This document shows, piece after piece, positions 55,291 through 64,000 of a stretch of 64,000 nucleotides of DNA. The translations under genes were made by a program, and so were the position numbers. The DNA is from Dallia pectoralis. Taxonomy: Eukaryota > Chordata > Actinopteri > Esociformes > Umbridae. Where the stretch lies: NCBI GenBank assembly GCA_029465975.1, contig CM055728.1:22329633-22393632 (forward strand), written 5' to 3'. Each line of letters starts with the position of its first letter. Positions within the stretch are counted from its first letter, which is position 1. The notes beneath the pieces are model-generated. The model was not told the DNA's origin, did no database searches, and saw only the letters and a program-made list of their open reading frames with translations.

Positions 55291-56902
55291 TAATGAGCCC
55301 TAATCCTACCAATCCCATCCTTTTGTATGACACAAACCTCAGCTGTCTATCAGTCTCTGACTTCACCAGCTGACACCTGTGTTGATGTGTTAAAAAATGT
55401 GTGCAATATTCCTATTGCATCTGTGTCTGCGTGCAGGTGTGTCAATCAGGCTAATGAGTGTGTGTGGGTTGTGTGTGTGTGTGTTGTGTGTGTGTGTGTG
55501 TTGTTGTGTGTAAGCAGCACAGGCGCTCCTAACCCCCTTTAATCAACCAGCACCCTGTGTATTCACCAGGCCAATTAAGAGTCATTCATTTGCTAATTAA
55601 GACCCTGACGAGGTGTATCCTCCTCCTGAGGGCCTGGAGAAGAGACATGCAGTCAGAGTGCCCGGGCATCGCCACGCAGCTTGTGCCAGTCGTATGCCCG
55701 CTCTCGCCCGCACGCACGCACTCAGTGCCCACTCAGCACATCTCGCCAACCGACCCCGTAACAGTAAAAAAGTATAATTGAATTCATTATTCCGTCGTTT
55801 TTACGACTTGTTCGGCTGTGGTTTTAATTTGCCTTGTAAAGAAGGAGGCCCCTGTACCTCCGCACTCTGTACGCCTCCTCTCCCGGGCTCCCCGATGCAG
55901 GGCTGAGCTGCTCCGTCCCGGGGGCGGTTTATGGGCCGGAGACTCGGGTGCCATGGGAGCTGTCTTCCCTCCTCCACTAATCAACTCCTCAAGGTTGGCG
56001 TGGAGGAGGAGGTGGGAGGAGAACGGCAGGGACTGACAGAGTGCCAGATAGTAGCAGGAAGCTTCGCTAGCTCTCTAATACACCCAAACTGCTTGACCTT
56101 CAAAATGACTCCCTTCCGTATCTCCATTTTATTAAGAGTTGGGCCGTCTGCGTATTGATTTAGTCATGAGAATATAATCTGAAAACATTTCTGTCAATAT
56201 CTCCTCCACTGGGTTTGGATTACTAGAGAGAGTAGCTGCTGAGCCGGTGTGCATCAGCGTGGCAAGGTTACCACGATACGTGCCGTTTGCGATAAACACT
56301 TTATTCCACGGTTTTCGGGGAAAAACAGGCTTGGCAGAGGCCTTCTGCAGTCAGTGCCTCGGGGCTCCCCCACCCAGACACAAAGCACCATTGACTAGAG
56401 ATGAAAGCTCCACTGGCAGCCTGGCTGAACCACCCGCTCGCCAGGCTTCAGGGCCTCTCCGTGTCTCTCTCTCTCTTTGCTTTCTGCGTGTGGTCCTTTG
56501 TGAGGTGAATGGAGCTCAGGGTAGAAGATGGTAACAGCTAGCAGGGAGGTTCACCTTCTAACCCTGCACTGGGTCAGTCTGGAGGCTGGAGGACAATGGG
56601 GAGCGTCCAGCCAGCACTCATAGTAGCTGCACTAAGCACACGGCTTCTCCCGGTCTGGAATCCTCCCGTATTGATCAATCATTGGTGTAATAAATAGATG
56701 TATTAACTCTGTATAGCTGTAACTACTCGGATGAAAGAATAATACCCAGAGTTCCTTTATGATTCTATTTATGGCGCCATTTCCGTCAAGTGGCTGTGAT
56801 ATAGATTTCACTTTATTCTTGTCTTTTTTAATACCGCTCCAATTGCATTTTATTTTCCTGGATTCTTTTTCATTTATTTGATATGATGTTTCAGTCCAGG
56901 TA
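55291..56902. other. Repeat-poor intron DNA with (GT)n and CpG-rich patches
   Basis: (GT)n at 55459-55510. 55840-55960 is GC-rich. 56640-56890 is AT-rich, free of repeats and enhancer-like in appearance. Open frames (for example 56247-56534) are unrecognised. Confidence 0.45.
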
Positions 56903-57208
56903 CTGACCATCAGTAACCAAACAACAGCTGTCTGTCTGACTGACCATCAGTAACCAAGCAACAGCTGTCAGTCTGACTGACCATCAGTAACCAAAGCAAC
57001 AGCTGTCTGTCTGACTGACCATCAGTAACCAAACAACAGCTGTCTGTCTGACTGACCATCAGTAACCAAAGCAACAGCTGTCTGTCTGACTGACCATCAG
57101 TAACCAAACAACAGCTGTCTGTCTGACTGACCATCAGTAACCAAACAACAGCTGTCTGTCTGACTGACCATCAGTAACCAAACAACAGCTGTCTGTCTGA
57201 CTGACCAT
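56903..57208. repeat. Minisatellite, 37/38-bp unit, about 8 copies
   Basis: GACTGACCATCAGTAACCAA ACAACAGCTGTCTGTCT with CCAAAGCAAC (38 bp) variants alternating in the left half. Confidence 0.96.
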
Positions 57209-57224
57209 CGATGGAGGAAAAGGT

Positions 57225-57645
57225 AGTGTAGGTGAGGGAGGTAGTGGAGGTGAGGAACGTAGTGGAGGTGAGGGAGGTGGCGGAGGTGAGGGAGGTAGTG
57301 GAGGTGAGGGAGGTAGTGGAGGTGAGGAACGTAGGGGAGGTGAGGAACGTAGTGGAGGTGAGGGAGGTGGCGGAGGTGAGGGAGGTAGTGGAGGTGAGGG
57401 AGGTGGCGGAGGTTAGGGAGGTGGCGGAGGTGAGGGAGGTGGCGAAGGTGAGGGAGGTAGTGGAGGTGAGGGAGGTGGCGGAGGTGAGGGAGGTGGCGGA
57501 GGTGAGGGAGGTGGCGTAGGTGAGGGAGGTGGCGTAGGTGAGGGAGGTGGCGTAGGTGAGGGAGGTGGCGGAGGTGAGGGAGGTGGCGGAGGTGAGGGAG
57601 GTGGCGTAGGTGAGGGAGGTGGCGGAGGTGAGGAAGGCAGTGTAG
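57225..57645. repeat. G-rich minisatellite, 18-bp unit, about 23 copies
   Basis: GAGGTGAGGGAGGTGGCG with GGTAGTG, GTGGCGTAG and GAACGTAG variants. The G-rich strand is +, with regularly spaced GG/GGG runs that could form quadruplexes. Follows the previous array after only 16 bp. Confidence 0.96.
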
Positions 57646-58081
57646 GAGACAAGAGGACCATCCAGCAGGTCTCAATACAGTATTATGGGTTAATAGAGCT
57701 GCTAGCTGTCTCGGTGTATCCACAGCTCTGTGTGCTGTTAAAGCCTGTGGTGTCTTTAACCGTAATGTACTGAGTGGAGATAAACAAAAAGCCTGTTCTG
57801 ACTATAATATGGAGGAATCCCAGAACATGTGTGGTGTGAGGGGGGGTGGGGGGGGGGGGTGCGTGATGCAGGCTGTTAGTGTGGAATGCATGCCTGGCAC
57901 GTACAGCTCAACTGAGCAAACGAGCTTTGTATCCTCTTCACCAGGGGAAATAAAGAGAAGGTGAGACAAAAAAAACGTGGCTCCAGGCTACTGTTACCTG
58001 GCAGTCACCAAGGAATTCAAAATACGCTGAATATATTCCACTCTGAGAGACATACAGGGACAGCTCAGTCCTAAAGCGCTG

Positions 58082-58122
<41 letters not shown>

Positions 58123-58704
58123 GTAAGGCACTACAGAGGAGCATTTACACACACACACAGATATACAGTACACACAATGGCACACTTTCGAACACCTTTA
58201 TGTCTTTATTTCAGAATATTTGGCCATCCTAATAGTGATGATGTTGGTTTCTTCCAGGCTGGCTGTCATCCCGGGGCCGTGCGTGTCCCTTTGCCTCGTA
58301 GCCATTTGCATAGGGTCCGTTGTGTTCTGGTAGTTCTCCATGCAGGATGGATATATGGGTCAGCTTTAAGAAAAGTCCACTTTGGAGAGCGAGCGGCAGC
58401 TTGGAGCAGGGGGGAGGGACAGTAAGTGATAGTGATGCACGGTGCTGATATAAATAGAAGTGGTGATGGCAGGATAATGCATGGCCACTCATTCCTGGCT
58501 GAGGTTCAGACCTGTCAAGGAGACAACTGGGTGGAGGGAGGAGGTGCTGAGAGAGGAGGTGGGCAGGGAGGGAGGGAGGCCCGTGGTGATGGCGGTGTCT
58601 TTTCCAGGTCATTATGGGCTCCTAGAGGTGCAGGGAGGAAGAGGCCTTGATTCAATGGGATCATTATCATCAACCTGGTGTCAGAGACCGGAGGAGGCGT
58701 CTGG
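57646..58704. other. Intron DNA with poly-G and (CA)n
   Basis: G6-T-G12 at about 57841-57859 and (CA)n at 58084-58120. The section 58150-58420 is repeat-free; frames on both strands there match no protein I know. Confidence 0.5.
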
Positions 58705-60050
58705 GCAGGAGGACACAATGACAGGAGGACATAATGACAGGAGGACATAATGACAGGAGGACATAATGACAGGAGGACATAATGACAGGAGGACATAATG
58801 ACAGGAGGACACAATGACAGGAGGACATAATGACAGGAGGACATAATGACAGGAGGACATAATGACAGGAGGACATAATGACAGGAGGACATAATGACAG
58901 GAGGACATAATAAGGAGGACATAATGACAGGAGGACATAATGACAGGAGAAGATAATGACAGGAGGACATAATGACAGGAGGACACAATGACAGGAGGAC
59001 ATAATGACAGGAGGACATAATGACAGGAGGACATAATGACAGGAGGACATAATGACAGGAGGACATAATGACAGGAGGACATAATGACAGGAGGACATAA
59101 TGACAGGAGGACATAATGACAGGAGGACATAATGACAGGAGGACATAATGACAGGAGGACATAATGACAGGAGGACATAATGACAGGAGGACATAATGAC
59201 AGGAGGACATAATGACAGGGACATAATGACAGGACATAATGACAGGAGGACATAATGACAGGAGGACATAATGACAGGAGGACATAATGACAGGAGGACA
59301 TAATGACAGGAGGAGATAATGACAGGAGGACATAATGACAGGAGGACATAATGACAGGAGGACATAATGACAGGAGGACATAATGACAGGAGGACATAAT
59401 GACAGGAGGACATAATGACAGGAGGACATAATGACAGGAGGACATAATGACAGGAGGACATAATGACAGGAGGACACAATGACAGGAGGACACAATGACA
59501 GGAGGACACAATGACAGGAGGACATAATGACAGGAGGACATAATGACAGGAGGACATAATGACAGGAGGACATAATGACAGGAGGACACAATGACAGGAG
59601 GACACAATGACAGGAGGACACAATGACAGGAGGACATAATGACAGGAGGACATAATGACAGGAGGACATAATGACAGGAGGACATAATGACAGGAGGACA
59701 TAATGACAGGAGGACACAATGACAGGAGGACACAATGACAGGAGGACACAATGACAGGAGGACATAATGACAGGAGGACATAATGACAGGAGGACATAAT
59801 GACAGGAGGACACAATGACAGGAGGACATAATGACAGGAGGACATAATGACAGGAGGACATAATGACAGGAGGACATAATGACAGGAGGACATAATGACA
59901 GGAGGACATAATGACAGGAGGACACAATGACAGGAGGACATAATGACAGGAGGACATAATGACAGGAGGACATAATGACAGGAGGACATAATGACAAGAT
60001 GACAGAGCAAAGAAGGACAGAATGACAGAAGAGAGAATGACAGGAGGACA
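58705..60050. repeat. Minisatellite, 16-bp unit, about 82 copies
   Basis: GACAGGAGGACATAAT repeated, with ACAAT variants that cluster: groups of three consecutive ACAAT units begin near 59475, 59587 and 59715 (seven and eight units apart). A few short or altered units at 58905, 59216, 59230. Minus-strand frames of 446-480 codons in all three phases are artefacts. Confidence 0.98.
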
Positions 60051-60054
60051 ATGT

Positions 60055-60445
60055 CATTACACCAACCGACAGGCTAACACTGTAATCACACCAGCCGGCA
60101 GGCTAACACTGTAATCACACCAACCGACAGGTTAACACTGTAATCACACCAGCCGACAGGCTAACACTGTAATCACACCAGCCGGCAGGCTAACACTCAA
60201 TCAATCAATCAATCAAATTTATTTATAAAGCCCTTTTTACAACAAAAGTTGTCACAAAGTGCTTTTACAATCACCAGCCTGAATCCGACAGAGCAAACAT
60301 CAACAAGTTGAACAAAAAAAACAAGTTGAACAAGTTGATACATGGCGGCTAGCACTGTAATTACACCAGCCAGCAGGCTAACACTGTAATCACACCAGCC
60401 GGCAGGCTAACACTGTAATTACACCAGCCGGCAGGTCAACACTGT
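60055..60445. repeat. Minisatellite, 29-bp unit, interrupted by a retroposon
   Basis: CACACCAGCCGGCAGGCTAA CACTGTAAT repeated about five times at 60055-60197 and about three times at 60345-60445, with a 146-bp foreign insertion between. Confidence 0.94.
60198..60343 (+). mobile_element. Short dispersed repeat inserted in the 29-bp array
   Basis: Begins (CAAT)n CAAATTTATTTATAAAGCCC, continues GTTGTCACAAAGTGCTTTTA and ends in an A-rich AACAAGTTGAAC section. It shares its head and core with 51246-51335. Flanks GGCAGGCTAACACT and GGCGGCTAGCACT could be a target duplication, but the tandem array would give the same picture. Confidence 0.7.
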
Positions 60446-61582
60446 GATCATCACTAGCTGTTTATCGTACACCAATGGAGGCGGCTACATATCAATCCAC
60501 TGCAGCTCAGTTGACATTCAGCCAGCCACCTATCACCGTAGGTCATGTGCTACCAACTGTAATGAGAGGTTCTGACAAGTCATTTTAATGGCTGCATTTT
60601 GATTTGGTAATGTTCATTATGAAGTAATGTGTAAGTGTGAATGTCGCATTAAAAGAGCATAACACACATTTCTCCACTAAATAAGACTTCTACAGGATGT
60701 GACCTATGACCCCTGTGATGTTTGGCCCGGTGGTCTTTCTTTACCCACATTCTTTCTTTCATTCCTCTCTTTGGATTATCTGCTTTCTCTCTTTCTTTTC
60801 TCTTCCTCCTTTTCTCTTTTGTCCTCTCCCACCATCCCTCACTATTCTCTCCCCTCTGTTAAATATGTTTTTTTATCTTCCATTTCTCTCACCCCCCTCT
60901 CTCCTGTATTCCTCTCTCGGTGGTAATGGATAGCTCCATGCAGCTCTGACAAAATACCCGTGGATCATATCAGCTGTGTGGAGTGAACGTCTCAGGTCCG
61001 GCCCGGTCTGTTCAGTCTTTTATGAATTCGTGTGTACAGCTGAAAGCACTGTGAGATTTGTCTTTATAAGGTCGGTCTGACACGTCCACAGCCGGCCCAC
61101 TTCATTTATTCTACTCGTATAGATTAAGGCTGGCATTACAAGTAAGGTCACACCATGCCTCATTGTTGCCAAGACATCGCTGGCACTATTGAGCGACATG
61201 GTGAAATGCTGCTCCAGCCCGGCGCACTTCCCCTGTCGTCACATCCCCGTTGCCCGAGGGTGTGTGAGTGTACGGGGGGAGAGAGTTACTGCCACGTATG
61301 AGATGTTCATTTAGTTAGTTATTAGTTATGTTGCATAGGCGTCGTTTTTAATTTGTTTGCTTCGGTTTCGTCTTCTCCTTCTCCTTCTTTGGGCACACTG
61401 AGCTGTTGACGCTCTACCTGGGTTTGACCAAAGGTCACCGGCGATATCGATGTGTTCGGACGCTACAGCCACAGCTGCGTTCCTCCAGAGACAGAGACTG
61501 TGAGACTGAGGTTCTAACAGCAGCTTACGCGGTAGACTGAGCTGGGTCTCTTTAACGGGCTCGACCTGCTTTCTAAAGCCTA
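60446..61582. other. Non-repetitive DNA with pyrimidine tract
   Basis: C/T-rich 60735-60915. The remainder is single-copy in appearance; no exon recognised. Confidence 0.5.
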
Positions 61583-61770
61583 AGGACTGAAGGACAGACA
61601 GCCCTGACACAGTATGGCAGACAGACAGCCCAAAGACTGGAGGACAGACAGATAGACAGCCCAGGGACTGGAGGACAGACAGGTAGACAGCCCAGGGACC
61701 GGAGGACAGACAGGTAGACAGCCCAGGGATTGGAGGACAGACAGCCCAGACACAGTATGGCAGACAGCAG
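61583..61770. repeat. Minisatellite, about 31-bp unit, about 5 copies
   Basis: GACTGGAGGACAGACAGGTA GACAGCCCAGG with a shorter first and last unit carrying ACACAGTATGGCAGACAG at both ends of the array. Confidence 0.92.
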
Positions 61771-62041
61771 CCATTTGTCCTTGTAAGAGTGTTGGCTCAG
61801 AGGAGCTCTCACCCATTGACCTCACCTCTGTATAACTGGTATTTATATCAGTGTTCTCCTTAACTCCCAGTCTTACACTGGCTGCCTTTAAAAGTCTCCC
61901 TATCTGTGTCTACTTGAGAAATGAACTTGACTGACTAGAGGGCGTTGGTCATTGTGTGCAAGTTAAAACACAATGGCCTTTCTTTAGGCTTTATTTGTGT
62001 TAAAGACGAGTTACGTGCCTGCTCATTTCTGTGTATGAGAC
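61771..62041. other. Non-repetitive DNA
   Basis: Spacer; nothing recognised. Confidence 0.5.
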
Positions 62042-62172
62042 AGTCCTACAGAGTACATCAGCATGGCTGCTAATGGCATTTCTGTTAGTCCTATGAGTAC
62101 CCCAGCATGGCTGCTAGTGGCATTTCTGTCAGTCCTATGAGTATCCCAGCATGGCGGCTAGTGGCATTCGTC
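62042..62172. repeat. 44/45-bp repeat, 3 copies
   Basis: AGTCCTATGAGTACCCCAGC ATGGCTGCTAGTGGCATT units beginning at 62042, 62087 and 62131. Confidence 0.94.
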
Positions 62173-62289
62173 AGACTTCTGGTGCGTTGTATCGTTTTCA
62201 CCAGGCTGTTGGGAGATTTATCCTCTTTATACTACATCACTGAAACAGGCTCGTAACTCATGAATGAACACCATTCTGTTCCAACACCA

Positions 62290-63945
62290 TGGCTATCCCG
62301 CTCCTCCCTCTCACCTCTCCCCCTCCCGCTCCTCCCTCTCACCTCTCCCCCCTCCCGCTCCTCCCTCTCACCTCTCCCGCTCCTACCGCTCACCTCTCCC
62401 CCTCCCGCTCCTCCCTCTCACCTCTCCCCCCTCCCGCTCCTCCCTCTCACCTCTCCCCCCTCCCGCTCCTCCCTCTCACCTCTCCCCCTCCCTCTCCTCC
62501 CTCTAACCTCTCCCCCTCCCGCTCCTCCCTCTCACCTCTCCCCCTCCCTCTCCTTCCTCTCACCTCTCCCCCTCCCGCTCCTCCCTCTCACCTCTCCCCC
62601 TCCCTCTCCTTCCTCTCACCTCTCCCCCTCCCGCTCCTCCCTCTCACCTCTCCCCCTCCCGCTCCTCCCTCTCCCCCTCCCGCTCCTCCCTCTCCCCCTC
62701 CCGCTCCTGCCTCTCACCTCTCACCTCTCCCCCTCCCGCTCCTCCCTCTCCCCCTCCCGCTCCTCCCTCTCCCCCCTCCCGCTCCTCCCTCTCCCCCTCC
62801 CGCTCCTGCCTCTCACCTCTCCCCCTCCCGCTCCTCCCTCTCACCTCTCCCCCTCCCGCTCCTCCCTCTCACCTCTCCCCCTCCCGCTCCTCCCTTTCAC
62901 CTCTCCCCCTCCCTCTCCTCCCTCTCACCTCTCCCCCTCCCGCTCCTCCCTCTCACCTCTCACCCCTCCCGCTCCTCCCTCTCCCCCTCCCGCTCCTCCC
63001 TCTCACCTCTCCCCCTCCCTCTCCTTCTTCTCACCTCTCCCCCCCTCCCGCTCCTCCCTCTCACCTCTCCCCCCTCCCGCTCCTCCCTCTCACCTCTCCC
63101 CCTCCCTCTCCTCCCTCTCACCTCTCCCCCTCCCGCTCCTCCCTCTCATCCCGCTCCTCCCTCTCCCCCTCCCGCTCCTCCCTCCCCCCTCCCGCTCCTC
63201 CCTCTCCTCCCCCTCCCGCTCCTTCCTCTCACCTCTCCCCCTCCCGCTCCTCCCTCTCCTTCTCCCCCTCCCTCTCCCCCCTCCCTCTCCTCCCTCTCAC
63301 CTCTCCCCCTCCCTCTCCTTCCTCCCTCTCCCTCTCCCCCTCCCTCTCCTCCCTCTCCCTCACCTCTCCCCCTCCCGCTCCTCCCTCTCACCTCTCCCCC
63401 TCCCGCTCCTCCCTCTCACCTCTCCCCCCCCCCCTCCCTCCCCTCTCCCCCTCACCTCTCCCCCTCCCGCTCCTCCCTCTCATCTCTCCCCCTCCTCCCT
63501 CTCCCCCTCCCGCTCCTCCCTCTCACCTCTCCCCCTCCCGCTCCTCCCTCTCACCTCTCCCCCTCCCTCTCCCCTCCCCTCCTCCCTCCTCCCTCTCACT
63601 CTCCCCCTCCCTCTCCTTCCTCTCACCTTCTCCCCCTCCCGCTCCTCCCTCTCACCTCTCCCCCTCCCGCTCCTCCCTCTCACCTCTCCCCCTCCCGCTC
63701 CCTCTCACCTCTCCCCCTCCCGCTCCTCCCTCTCACCTCTCCCCCTCCCTCTCACCTCTCCCCCTCCCCCTCCTCCCTCTCTCCTCCCCCTCCCTCTCCT
63801 TCCTCTCCTCTCCCCCTCCCCTCCTCCCTCTCACCTCTCCCCCTCCCTCTCCTTCCCTCTCACCTCTCCCCCTCCCGCTCCTCCCTCTCACCTCTCCCCC
63901 TCCCGCTCCTCCCTCTCACCTCTCCCCCTCCCGCTCTCTCCTTCC
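62290..63945. repeat. C/T-rich minisatellite, about 28-bp unit, about 60 copies
   Basis: Units of CTCACCTCTCCCCCTCCCGC TCCTCCCT with CCCTCTCCTT variants and many shortened units (for example 62660-62790 and 63140-63300). Almost every + strand base is C or T. The array nearly reaches the window end. Confidence 0.96.
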
Positions 63946-64000
63946 TCTCTTTCCTCCTTCCCTATGCCTCCTCACGCCCAGCCTCTTTCCCGCTCCGATC

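Noticed and set aside
58150..58420. Possible exon on either strand (AG-preceded frame at 58260)
   Set aside because: No recognisable protein, no donor, and competing open frames on both strands.
58515..60057. Three overlapping minus-strand frames of 446-480 codons
   Set aside because: They are one 16-bp unit read in three phases, giving the same 16-residue cycle; no start, splice or domain evidence.

Overview
The window looks like intronic DNA from a ray-finned fish (teleost) genome. Three things support this: one spliced exon with consensus AG and GT borders, fish-type retroelement pieces (a LINE 3' tail, a CR1/Rex1-like reverse transcriptase fragment, a short LTR element), and very dense vertebrate-style (CA)n microsatellites and minisatellites. 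Two or three dispersed repeat fragments resemble repeats common in salmonid and pike genomes, so a protacanthopterygian is my best guess, but that assignment is weak. No bacterial, phage or organelle features are present. The only protein-coding sequence I can support is a 136-bp exon on the + strand at 15405-15540. It encodes the lysine/arginine-rich core of the CG-1 DNA-binding domain of calmodulin-binding transcription activator 1 (camta1). I see neither the preceding nor the following CG-1 exon, so the flanking introns reach at least to both window edges (about 15.4 kb upstream and 48 kb downstream). CAMTA1 is a very large gene with long introns in vertebrates, which fits. Layout: 0-15 kb holds seven large tandem arrays (units 31, 13, 47, 24, 40, about 47 and 7/14 bp), a LINE tail, a C-rich array and a 45-bp array. 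The camta1 exon follows at 15.4 kb, with a 34-bp array starting 150 bp beyond it. At 16.85-17.91 kb lies an apparently intact, very young, non-autonomous LTR element (TRIM-like). It has identical 287-bp LTRs, a 5-bp target duplication, and a primer site complementary to its own LTR transcript start rather than evidently to a tRNA. From 18 to 31.5 kb come nine more arrays, including 1.57 kb of TA/TG-rich repeat. 31.5-35.4 kb is the longest repeat-poor stretch. 35.4-64 kb returns to arrays (26, 16, 88, 13, 26, 67, 16, 13, 13, 30, 25, 50, 24, purine-rich, 30, 19, 37, 18, 16, 29, 31, 44 and 28 bp units), ending in 1.65 kb of C/T-rich repeat. Summing my spans, roughly 40 percent of the window is tandem repeat. 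Nearly all long open reading frames here are artefacts of these arrays: units whose length is a multiple of three stay open in one frame, and units that are not a multiple of three but lack stops read through in three frames. I find no sign of a new multi-gene system. The points most worth a second look are the self-priming TRIM, the internal higher-order structure of several arrays, the repeated pattern of unrelated arrays abutting each other, and a retroposon inserted into a minisatellite.
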